DNA of 14,178 bases from Ruminococcaceae bacterium UBA1405. GTDB lineage: Bacteria > Bacillota > Clostridia > Oscillospirales > Ruminococcaceae. The stretch covers positions 1 through 14,178 of the forward strand of contig DBQB01000036.1 in assembly GCA_002305685.1 (NCBI GenBank), read 5' to 3'. The notes beneath the pieces were generated by a model. That model was not told where the DNA came from, did not search any database, and saw only the letters and a list, made by a program, of their open reading frames with translations. The stretch's first letter is position 1. Every line of letters starts with the position of its first letter. Made by a program: the position numbers and the translations under genes. Positions 7,346-13,338 of the stretch are shown here, piece after piece.

Positions 7346-7376
7346 GGTATGGTTCCAGAAAGGAATTGAGAGTTTT

Positions 7377-8582
7377 ATGAATCCTGAACAAATTGAAGCA
7401 TTGGTAAAACAGGTGCTTGCGCAGATGTCTTCCGGATCCAGCGCTTCCACAAGCGGCAGCAGCGCTGCTGTCCCCGCAACTGCAAAGATCGCTATGCTCA
7501 CTGGTGAGCGGAAGATCGAAGTGAAGGAAGTGCCCATCCCTGAGGTGGGTGACGACGAGATCCTGATTAAGGTGGAAGGATGCGGCGTCTGCGGTACCGA
7601 CGTACACGAGTGGAGAGGCGATCCTTTTGGCCTGATCCCTGTAGTTTTGGGCCATGAAGGTACCGGCGAGGTAATTGCTCTTGGCAAGAACGTCAAGAAA
7701 GATACTGCCGGAAATCCCATTAAGCTCGGCGATAAGCTGGTTACCTCCATCATTCCCTGCGGCGAGTGCAACATCTGCGAACTGCATCCCGATCAGCCTG
7801 AAATGTGCGAGAATGCCGGCGTTTACGGCCTGTTGGGAGATAAACCCGATCATCGTCTCAACGGCTGGTTTGCCACCCACATCCTGCTCAAAGGCGGTTC
7901 TACCTATTTTGTAGTCAACGACCTGTCGCTGGATCAGAGAATGCTGCTGGAGCTGGCGGCGGTTTCGGTTCACGCTGTGGAGCGCGCCAACACCACCCGG
8001 CTGTTAAACTTTAACGCGAAAGTCCTGATTCAGGGCTGCGGACCTGTAGGTCTGATGACCATCGCGGTACTCAAAGCTTTCGGCATCAACCACATCATTG
8101 CTCTGGACGGAGATGTACAGCGCCTTGAGATGGCAAAACGCCTGGGAGCAAAGACCACCGTCAACTTTAAGGAGATCACCGATCTCCAGGCCCGTGTGGA
8201 GGCTGTCAAGGCTGTTACCACCGGTATGGGCGCTGATTTTGCCTTCCAGTGCACCGGAGCACCCGCTGCGGCTGCTGAGGTTTATAAATATGTCCGTCGT
8301 GGCGGCGGCCTGTGTGAGATGGGCTTCTTTGTCAACGGCGGTGACTGCACCATCAATCCTCACTTTGATCTGTGCAACAAGGAAATCACTCTGGTGGGTT
8401 CCTGGACCTATGGCCCTCATGAGTATCCGCTGGTGATCGCTTTCCTGCGTCAGGCCAAAGAAATTGGGCTGCCGGTAGAGGATCTGATCACCCATCGTTT
8501 CCCGCTGGATCAGCTCAACGAGGCTATGGAGACCAACGTTGCCCATAAGGGCATCAAGATTGCCTACGTCGCCAACGATTGA
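7377..8582 (+). CDS. Zinc-dependent alcohol dehydrogenase with N-terminal encapsulation peptide
   Basis: The 401-residue protein is a medium-chain, zinc-type alcohol dehydrogenase. Catalytic zinc ligands lie in GCGVCGTDVHEW (C72) and GHEGTGE (H93, E94). Structural zinc cysteines are C128, C131, C134 and C144. The NAD Rossmann loop is GCGPVG (220-225). It probably reduces an aldehyde such as propanal or lactaldehyde to the alcohol, regenerating the NAD used by PduP. Residues 1-17 (EQIEALVKQVLAQM) form an amphipathic helix, followed by a Ser/Thr/Gly/Ala linker to about 35. That is the layout of an encapsulation peptide, so the enzyme is predicted to sit in the lumen. Many microcompartments use an iron-type alcohol dehydrogenase (PduQ); a zinc enzyme does the job here. 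AAAGGA at 7359-7364 precedes ATG by 12 bases; an upstream in-frame ATG at 7332 would put residues before the peptide and lacks a binding site. Confidence 0.92.
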   Translation: MNPEQIEALVKQVLAQMSSGSSASTSGSSAAVPATAKIAMLTGERKIEVKEVPIPEVGDDEILIKVEGCGVCGTDVHEWRGDPFGLIPVVLGHEGTGEVIALGKNVKKDTAGNPIKLGDKLVTSIIPCGECNICELHPDQPEMCENAGVYGLLGDKPDHRLNGWFATHILLKGGSTYFVVNDLSLDQRMLLELAAVSVHAVERANTTRLLNFNAKVLIQGCGPVGLMTIAVLKAFGINHIIALDGDVQRLEMAKRLGAKTTVNFKEITDLQARVEAVKAVTTGMGADFAFQCTGAPAAAAEVYKYVRRGGGLCEMGFFVNGGDCTINPHFDLCNKEITLVGSWTYGPHEYPLVIAFLRQAKEIGLPVEDLITHRFPLDQLNEAMETNVAHKGIKIAYVAND

Positions 8583-8602
8583 TAGGAACGTGAGGTGGCA
8601 GT

Positions 8603-8932
8603 ATGGCGTTAGGATTGATTGAAGTCTTTGGCTATACAACCGCCATCGTCGTGGCTGATGCAGCGGCCAAAGCCGGAAATGTAACCATCGTGAACATCGA
8701 TAACAACAAGCCTGCCGCCGGGGATGCCGCTGAGGTTCCGCTGGTGATGGTCGTAAAGATGGAAGGCGAGGTTGCAGATGTGGAGATGGCTGTGGAGGCG
8801 GGGAAAAAGGAAGCGGAAAGCCGCAACCTGTATATCACTTCCCATGTTATCGCCCGGCAGGAGGATTCCACCCATGTCCTTGCTACACTGAGCAAGGCGG
8901 GAAAGGACCGTCTGCGTATGCCAAAGAAATAA
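8603..8932 (+). CDS. BMC-H shell protein with an enlarged central loop
   Basis: This 109-residue single-domain BMC protein should form a hexamer tile of the shell. The family pattern is clear at both ends: ALGLIEVFGYTTAIVVADAAAKAGNVTI (written in parts: GLIEVFGY at 4-11, AGNVTI at 24-29), then ITSHVIARQ near 78-86. The usual pore stretch KIGSG is absent. About nine extra residues (31-45, rich in Asn, Asp, Ala, Pro) stand between the NVTI strand and the PLVMVV strand. The pore is therefore predicted to differ from the other shell proteins. A basic C-terminal tail (GKDRLRMPKK) is also present. GAGGTG at 8592-8597 lies five bases before ATG. It is the first of four consecutive BMC-H genes. Confidence 0.9.
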   Translation: MALGLIEVFGYTTAIVVADAAAKAGNVTIVNIDNNKPAAGDAAEVPLVMVVKMEGEVADVEMAVEAGKKEAESRNLYITSHVIARQEDSTHVLATLSKAGKDRLRMPKK

Positions 8933-8987
8933 AGTCCGCAACATACAGATTTCATTTCGGTTGTCTGTTTGAAAGGAGAACTTAACA

Positions 8988-9263
8988 ATGTTAGAAGCAT
9001 TAGGTATGGTTGAGACCAGAGGTCTTGTTGCAGCGATTGAGGCTGCTGATGCAATGGTAAAGGCTGCCAACGTAACACTGATCGGCACCGAGAAGATCGG
9101 TTCCGGACTGGTGAGCGTCATGGTGCGCGGCGATGTCGGCGCTGTAAAGGCTGCTGTTGAGGCAGGCGGTGCAGCCGGCGCCCGTCTGGGCGAGATCATC
9201 GCTACCCATGTCATCCCCAGACCCCATTCCGATGTGGAGAAAATCCTGCCCACTCTGGGCTAA
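8988..9263 (+). CDS. BMC-H shell protein, canonical PduA/EutM type
   Basis: The 91-residue protein is a textbook BMC-H: EALGMVETRGLVAAIEAADA at the start, the pore motif EKIGSG at about 35-40, and the C-terminal EIIATHVIPRPH segment. It should be a major facet protein whose hexamer pore passes small polar metabolites. AAGGAG (8973-8978) lies nine bases before ATG. It differs from the BMC domain of the gene at 9605-10054 at only three aligned residues plus one extra Leu, and a central 180-base stretch is nearly identical at DNA level, which points to recent duplication or gene conversion. Confidence 0.96.
   Translation: MLEALGMVETRGLVAAIEAADAMVKAANVTLIGTEKIGSGLVSVMVRGDVGAVKAAVEAGGAAGARLGEIIATHVIPRPHSDVEKILPTLG
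9048..9227 (+). repeat. 180-base near-identical segment, copy 1 (within BMC-H gene 2)
   Basis: This segment matches 9839-10018 with six differences by eye, all synonymous C/T changes. The preceding 54 bases of the two genes differ at about ten positions, so identity drops sharply at the left edge. Confidence 0.8.
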
Positions 9264-9279
9264 TTGAGGTGTTTGACCG

Positions 9280-9570
9280 GTGGAGAAAGCGATTTGTTTG
9301 CTTGAGGTACAGGCGATGGTCGCCGCCACTGTGGGTCTGGACGCTATGCTCAAAGCCGCTGATGTCCGGCTGATCCATGTGGAAAAGAAGCTGGGCGGAC
9401 GGCTGGTAACCGTTGTGGTGGACGGAACTGTTTCGGCAGTGACTGCTGCTGCGCAAGCCGGCAAAGAAGCGGCTGCACAGGTTGGGAAAGTCAAACTCTG
9501 TGAAGTGATTGCCCGGCCCCACGAAGAAATCAAAAAATTTTTGTATCAGGATTTCCCGCAGGACGCGTGA
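9280..9570 (+). CDS. BMC-H shell protein with GTG start
   Basis: The 96-residue protein is a divergent BMC-H hexamer tile. The family pattern is ICLLEVQAMVAATVGLDAML, then ADVRLIHVEKKLGGRL with KKLGG at the pore position, VVVDGTVSAV, and CEVIARPHEE near the end. The initiator is GTG at 9280, supported by GAGGTG (9266-9271) eight bases upstream, only 16 bases after the previous stop. No ATG start would give a full BMC domain. The pore residues differ from the KIGSG of its neighbours, so it may pass a different solute. It most likely joins mixed facets as a minor component. Confidence 0.9.
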   Translation: MEKAICLLEVQAMVAATVGLDAMLKAADVRLIHVEKKLGGRLVTVVVDGTVSAVTAAAQAGKEAAAQVGKVKLCEVIARPHEEIKKFLYQDFPQDA

Positions 9571-9604
9571 GAGATTCTGTGCAGAAGAGCTGGAGGTGTA
9601 GCAG

Positions 9605-10054
9605 TTGGCTGACCAACAGAATACGCCAAAACCGGCCAGAAAGCGCAGCACGCGCTCCAAAGCGCCCGAAACTGCGCCGAAGGCTCCGGCTGCATCTGCC
9701 CCTGAGGCACAGATGCAATCCGAGGCTCCCGCTGTAATCGGCGGGGAGCCGAAACCTGAAATCATAAAGGAGGATCATACAATGGAAGCTCTGGGTATGG
9801 TTGAAACAAGAGGTCTTGTCGCGGCGATTGAAGCCGCCGATGCAATGGTAAAGGCTGCCAACGTAACACTGATCGGTACCGAGAAGATCGGTTCCGGACT
9901 GGTGAGCGTTATGGTGCGCGGCGATGTCGGTGCTGTAAAGGCTGCCGTTGAGGCAGGCGGTGCAGCCGGCGCCCGTCTGGGCGAGATCATCGCTACCCAT
10001 GTTATCCCCAGACCTCATACGGATGTGGAGAAGATTCTTCCTTCTCTGAAATAA
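9605..10054 (+). CDS. BMC-H shell protein with a basic N-terminal extension and a second, internal start
   Basis: The full frame (149 residues) starts at TTG 9605 with GGAGGTG (9592-9598) six bases upstream. Residues 1-59 are rich in Ala, Pro, Lys and Arg, with a basic cluster PARKRSTRSK (10-19), and look disordered. Residues 60-149 are a canonical BMC-H with the KIGSG pore, nearly identical to the gene at 8988-9263. Inside the frame, AAAGGAGG (9766-9773) lies eight bases before ATG 9782. This is the best ribosome binding site of the operon, and starting there gives the plain 90-residue shell protein. Two products from one gene, like PduB and PduB', are therefore likely. The extension could link the shell to cargo, nucleic acid or other partners; this is inference. 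If the TTG were not used, only the short form would exist. Confidence 0.85.
   Translation: MADQQNTPKPARKRSTRSKAPETAPKAPAASAPEAQMQSEAPAVIGGEPKPEIIKEDHTMEALGMVETRGLVAAIEAADAMVKAANVTLIGTEKIGSGLVSVMVRGDVGAVKAAVEAGGAAGARLGEIIATHVIPRPHTDVEKILPSLK
9766..9784 (+). promoter_or_regulatory. Internal ribosome binding site and start codon of the short BMC-H form
   Basis: AAAGGAGG at 9766-9773, eight bases before ATG 9782, is in frame with the long form (59 codons after its TTG). The site's own codons give Lys-Glu-Asp in the extended protein. Such a consensus site inside a gene argues for selected dual initiation. Confidence 0.75.
9839..10018 (+). repeat. 180-base near-identical segment, copy 2 (within BMC-H gene 4)
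   Basis: This is the partner of 9048-9227, with six synonymous C/T differences and no gaps. The codons on its left side are much more diverged between the two genes. Confidence 0.8.
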
Positions 10055-10074
10055 TCAAAGGCAAATAAAATGAT

Positions 10075-10147
10075 CCCGCTTTCCCGGATAACCGCTGTAT
10101 GCAGCCGCAAGGGCCCTGCGGTGGTATGCTGCGGCCGGGAAAGAGGG
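10075..10147 (+). other. Large mRNA hairpin between the BMC-H cluster and pduL
   Basis: The base is CTTTCCCGG (10079-10087) with CCGGGAAAG (10135-10143), extended by CCC/GGG after one mismatch. Above an ATAA bulge, CCGC (10092-10095) pairs with GCGG (10131-10134), then GTATGC (10097-10102) with GTATGC (10124-10129), and GCCGCA (10104-10109) with TGCGGT (10117-10122), closing a 7-base loop. That is about 28 pairs, including a few G-U. No T run follows, so it is not a simple terminator. It may act as an RNase-blocking stabiliser or a pausing site. Confidence 0.65.
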
Positions 10148-10186
10148 GCGTTTGGTTGCCCGATAAAGTGAGAGGAGGTTTTGCCA

Positions 10187-10900
10187 ATGGAAATCAGTCA
10201 AGAAATGATTGCTGCCATTGTGAAAAATGTTCTGAACGCTACTGGCGGACAGAGTCCCTCCACCGATGAGCTGAACGCGGTGCCTGTTGGTGTTTCCAAC
10301 CGTCACATCCATCTGACCCAGACGGATGTGGAAAAGCTTTTTGGCGCCGGTTATCAGCTGACGGTGGCAAAACCCCTGATGGGAGACGATTTTGCCGCCA
10401 AAGAGACGGTTACCATAGTTGGACCGTCCCTGAAGCCTATTGAAAATGTTCGGGTGCTGGGACCGGTGCGCAAACATACACAGGTAGAGATTTCCAGAAC
10501 CGATACCTTTGTACTTCGGGTCAATCCGCCAGTGCGTGCCTCCGGAGACATTGCCGGAAGCGCACCGCTGACCATCATTGGACCCAAGGGCGTACTCACC
10601 ATCCCGGAGGGATGTATCATCGCCAACCGTCATATCCATATGACTCCTGCCGACGCGGCTGCGCGCGGACTGAAAGATGGAGATTATGTGGATGTGGTCA
10701 CCGGTGGCGAGCGCCGTACCCGTTTTTACGATGTACAGATCCGGGTCAGCGATAAGTTCCGCCTGGAGATGCACATCGATACCGACGACGCCAATGCAGC
10801 CGGAATCGGACAAGGGGCGATTGTACATATTGCCAAGAAAGATCACGAATGCAAATGTGGCGGCGGCGGAGAGTGCAAATGCGGTAAGCATAAGCACTGA
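10187..10900 (+). CDS. pduL: PduL-type phosphotransacylase with N-terminal encapsulation peptide and Cys-rich tail
   Basis: The 237-residue protein is a PduL phosphate acyltransferase, which converts acyl-CoA and phosphate to acyl-phosphate and recycles CoA inside the shell. Both family halves carry the zinc-site signature: SNRHIHLT (37-44) and ANRHIHMT (146-153), plus EMHIDTDDANAAG (194-206). Residues 6-19 (EMIAAIVKNVLNAT) form the encapsulation helix, followed by a linker. The last 18 residues are unusual: HECKCGGGGECKCGKHKH, two CxC pairs in a Gly/Lys/His context, which could bind metal or form disulfides. GGAGG (10174-10178) lies eight bases before ATG 10187; a TTG six bases earlier is too close to the binding site. 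It sits between two spacers that both begin with a CTTTCC(C)GG hairpin. Confidence 0.94.
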   Translation: MEISQEMIAAIVKNVLNATGGQSPSTDELNAVPVGVSNRHIHLTQTDVEKLFGAGYQLTVAKPLMGDDFAAKETVTIVGPSLKPIENVRVLGPVRKHTQVEISRTDTFVLRVNPPVRASGDIAGSAPLTIIGPKGVLTIPEGCIIANRHIHMTPADAAARGLKDGDYVDVVTGGERRTRFYDVQIRVSDKFRLEMHIDTDDANAAGIGQGAIVHIAKKDHECKCGGGGECKCGKHKH

Positions 10901-10910
10901 TCAAGATTTA

Positions 10911-10961
10911 CTTTCCGGATTCTGTGCCGCCGGAAAGCAGCGCAACCGATTTTGGCACAGA
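10911..10961 (+). promoter_or_regulatory. Candidate H-type pseudoknot in the leader of the vertex-protein gene
   Basis: Stem 1 is CTTTCCGG (10911-10918) with CCGGAAAG (10930-10937). Stem 2 is TCTGTGCC (10921-10928) with GGCACAGA (10954-10961). Both are perfect 8-bp stems, and the left arm of stem 2 lies in the loop of stem 1, which is H-type pseudoknot topology. Connecting loops would be 2, 1 and 16 bases. The structure ends six bases before the weak GGCGGA site. If both stems cannot form together, they are alternatives that could switch. It could set the low translation rate expected for a vertex protein. Confidence 0.5.
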
Positions 10962-10978
10962 GAAACGGCGGAACAGAA

Positions 10979-11230
10979 ATGTTAGTGGGAATGGTAGTCG
11001 GTACAATTGTATCAACCAGAAAGAACGATCAGCTGGTCGGTTCCAAATTTCTGGAGGTACAGGTCTATGAAGCCGGAAAACCCACCAGCAGGCATGTGGT
11101 TGCCATCGACAGCGTGGGTGCAGGCATCGGTGAAAAGGTACTGATTGTATCCGGCAGCGGCGCGCGTGTAGCGGCAGGCAGCCGGGACATCCCTGTTGAC
11201 ATGGTAATCGTCGGTATTGTTGATGAGTGA
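10979..11230 (+). CDS. eutN: EutN/CcmL-type BMC-P vertex protein
   Basis: The 83-residue protein is a BMC-P pentamer subunit that caps the twelve shell vertices. The family start is LVGMVVGTIVSTRKND, then LVGSKFLEVQV, VAIDSVGAGIGEKVLIVSGSGAR, and PVDMVIVGIVDE at the end. The length is typical. The frame extends upstream to TTG 10952, but the conserved beginning and the weak site GGCGGA (10967-10972), six bases before ATG 10979, favour the ATG. A weak ribosome binding site agrees with low demand for this subunit. The leader contains the pseudoknot-like element at 10911-10961. Confidence 0.94.
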   Translation: MLVGMVVGTIVSTRKNDQLVGSKFLEVQVYEAGKPTSRHVVAIDSVGAGIGEKVLIVSGSGARVAAGSRDIPVDMVIVGIVDE

Positions 11231-11246
11231 TTGAAGGACTTAAAGC

Positions 11247-11397
11247 CCGAAATTTTCTCTTCGGTTTTCCCTTGGGCGCCCATGATCTGGGACTCGGTGA
11301 AAACCAGATGCTCAGATTTGAGCTTCCGAGTGGAAGGCTTTCCCTGTGAAGCCTCTCTTGAACAGGACCTTTGCGGGGGATTTCCTCTGTGAAGGAA
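11247..11397 (+). other. Structured leader of the pduS-like gene
   Basis: The 180-base spacer before the pduS-like gene holds a series of perfect short stems: CCGAA/TTCGG (11247-11251, 11260-11264), GGTTTTC/GAAAACC (11263-11269, 11299-11305) with TGGGCGCCCA inside, and ATCTGG/CCAGAT (11285-11290, 11304-11309). GCTCA/TGAGC, CTTCC/GGAAG and AGGCTT/AAGCCT follow up to 11354. TTCCT (11382-11386) can pair with AGGAA (11393-11397), part of the ribosome binding site. Some stems exclude each other. No known riboswitch class was recognised. Confidence 0.45.
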
Positions 11398-11410
11398 GGG
11401 GGAATTAGAA

Positions 11411-12745
11411 ATGAACCTTTCAGAACTAAAGCAGATTGTCTCCGACGCGGGGATTGTAGGCGCCGGCGGCGCAGGTTTTCCTCTTGCGTTTAAGCTGCGG
11501 GATGATTTGGTGGATACCTTGGTGATCAATGCCGCCGAGTGTGAGCCGCTGATTTATTCGGATTATTATCTGATGAAAAAGCATATGGACGATATCGTCC
11601 GGGGCGCACAGCTGGTGATGGAGGCCACCAACATTAAGACCTGTTATCTGGCTGTCAAGGAGCATACTGCTCATAATTTGCGGATACATCAGGGACAGGT
11701 ACTGGGCGAGGGCGTGACGGTCCATGAACTACCTAATGTTTATCCGGTCGGCGATGAGATCATTTTGATCTATGAAGCAACCGGACGGGTGGTGCAACCT
11801 GGAAGTCTGCCGTTTACCGCCGGATGTATTGTTTCCAATGTAGAAACTCTCTACAATGTAAAACGCGCAGTGGACGGGAAACCTGTCACCTGTAAGTGGG
11901 TTACCATTTCTGGTAAAGTGGATCGAAAGCTGTTTGTGGAGGTTCCCATCGGGACCAATGTACAGGAGCTTCTCAGCCATTATCAGATTAAGGTGCCGGA
12001 AGACTGCGTTGTCATTGACGGTGGCCCTGCCATGGGAAAGATCATCAATCCCAGTGCAGCGGTGATCACCAAAACCACCAAGAGCCTTTTGATCCTTCCG
12101 GAGGATATTCCGGCGGTCATCGGCAAAACTGCCAGTACTGCCCATATCCTGAAAAAGGCTTCTTCGGTATGTTGTCAGTGTAATATGTGTTCGGATCTCT
12201 GTACCCGTGCACTGTTGGGTTATCCCATCAGCCCCAGCCATACAGTCCGCGCAGTGGCCGCCATGGCGGTAGGAAATCCCCAGGATTATCTTACTGCTCA
12301 GCTTTGCAGCGGCTGCGGTGTGTGTGAGTTGATGGCCTGCTGTCAGGGAATCAGCCCGGTTACCCTGATGACCCAAATCAAAAAGGCGATGAGCGCCAAC
12401 AAGCTGCGGTATACCCATAGCGGCCCTGCGGTGACGGCGCTTCCCGATCGGGAGTACCGCATGGTACCTTCCGAGCGTTTCAAATCCAGAATTGGCGTGC
12501 TGCCTTACGATGAGATCCCAGAGGATATCGGCGCGCTGGATATAACCCCTTCCAAGCTGGTATTGCCATTGTCTCAGCACATTGGCCGTCCTGCTGAACC
12601 CATCGTCCAGGTGGGCGATACGATAAAGAAGGGGGATATGGTAGCGAAAGCTGCCGAAGGCGGGCCATCCGCAGCCATTCACGCTTCCTGCGACGGTGTT
12701 GTGGAAAGCGTTTCTGGCGGAAAAATCGAGATCTTATGTAAGTGA
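11411..12745 (+). CDS. pduS: PduS/RnfC-like flavin and Fe-S electron-transfer protein
   Basis: The 444-residue protein matches PduS, the RnfC-related protein of microcompartments. The N-terminal part carries GAGGAGFP (17-24) and INAAECEP (39-46), the NADH/FMN-binding signature, followed by an SLBB-type region (about 165-240). Two [4Fe-4S] motifs follow: C254, C257, C260, C264 and C299, C302, C305, C310. In the first, the usual Cys-Pro ends as Cys-Thr. The last 70 residues form the RnfC barrel-sandwich-like domain (VQVGDTIKKGDMV). Its role is NADH-linked electron transfer, known as cobalamin reductase in B12-type systems and proposed for NAD recycling in others. AAGGAAGGGGG ends eight bases before ATG. 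It is directly followed by the PduT-type gene, its usual partner. Confidence 0.92.
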   Translation: MNLSELKQIVSDAGIVGAGGAGFPLAFKLRDDLVDTLVINAAECEPLIYSDYYLMKKHMDDIVRGAQLVMEATNIKTCYLAVKEHTAHNLRIHQGQVLGEGVTVHELPNVYPVGDEIILIYEATGRVVQPGSLPFTAGCIVSNVETLYNVKRAVDGKPVTCKWVTISGKVDRKLFVEVPIGTNVQELLSHYQIKVPEDCVVIDGGPAMGKIINPSAAVITKTTKSLLILPEDIPAVIGKTASTAHILKKASSVCCQCNMCSDLCTRALLGYPISPSHTVRAVAAMAVGNPQDYLTAQLCSGCGVCELMACCQGISPVTLMTQIKKAMSANKLRYTHSGPAVTALPDREYRMVPSERFKSRIGVLPYDEIPEDIGALDITPSKLVLPLSQHIGRPAEPIVQVGDTIKKGDMVAKAAEGGPSAAIHASCDGVVESVSGGKIEILCK

Positions 12746-12756
12746 GGTGAGCTGAA

Positions 12757-13302
12757 ATGTTGTATTCTATCGGAATCGCAGAGCTGAAAAGCATCGCAAA
12801 GGGTGTGGAAGCCTGCGATGAAGCACTGAAATCAGCGGGAGTTACAATTGTCGCAGCCCAGCCTTCCTGTCCCGGAAAGTATGAGATCATTCTGACCGGA
12901 CAGATCTCGGATGTGCAGGTTGCCATTGACCGGATAAAGGCCAACTACGACAAATATGTGATCGACGCTGTCCGTCTGGGCAGGGTGGATCAGCGTGTGA
13001 TAAAAGCACTGATGGGTGCTCCCGCCCAAGCTCCCAAAGGAGCCTTGGGAATCATTGAGACCTTCTCAGGCGCCAGCGCCATCCAGGCGGCCGATGCCGC
13101 CATCAAAGCTGCCAGCGTGGAGATTATGGATTTACGTATCTCCCGTGGTATGGGTGGTAAGAGCTTCGTTATGCTCACAGGTCATGTGGGCGATGTGACC
13201 GCATCTGTGGAGGCAGGCAGCAACTATGCCAAAGCGCAAGGGCTGTTGACCGGCACAACTGTGATCGCTTCTCCTCACGAAGATCTGTGGCGGTATCTGT
13301 AA
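12757..13302 (+). CDS. pduT: PduT-type tandem BMC-T shell protein with Fe-S pore cysteine
   Basis: The 181-residue protein has two BMC domains (about 1-90 and 93-181), so it forms a pseudohexameric trimer. Domain 1 begins SIGIAELKSIAKGVEACDE, domain 2 ALGIIETFSGASAIQAADA. C38 in AAQPSCPGKYE lies where PduT carries the cysteine that binds a [4Fe-4S] cluster at the trimer pore. It is thus expected to conduct electrons through the shell, in partnership with the upstream PduS-like protein. GAGGTGA (12744-12750) overlaps the upstream stop codon and precedes ATG by six bases, so the two genes are translationally close. No PduB-type BMC-T is present in the window. Confidence 0.94.
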   Translation: MLYSIGIAELKSIAKGVEACDEALKSAGVTIVAAQPSCPGKYEIILTGQISDVQVAIDRIKANYDKYVIDAVRLGRVDQRVIKALMGAPAQAPKGALGIIETFSGASAIQAADAAIKAASVEIMDLRISRGMGGKSFVMLTGHVGDVTASVEAGSNYAKAQGLLTGTTVIASPHEDLWRYL

Positions 13303-13338
13303 GCCCGGCAAAATTGGTTGAGAGGGAAGGGAATAACT

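Noticed and set aside
9605..9781. Separate small gene upstream of the fourth BMC-H
   Set aside because: The frame has no stop before the BMC domain, so it is an in-frame extension rather than an independent gene.
10075..10160. Intrinsic terminator between the BMC-H cluster and pduL
   Set aside because: The hairpin is strong but no T run follows; the next bases are GC-rich and then G/T-mixed.
10055..10897. 280-codon - strand frame opposite pduL
   Set aside because: The PduL reading on the + strand has both zinc-site motifs; the antisense frame has no recognisable features.
10952..10978. TTG start for the vertex protein at 10952
   Set aside because: It lies inside the predicted stem region without a well-placed binding site, and BMC-P proteins begin at the ATG position 10979.
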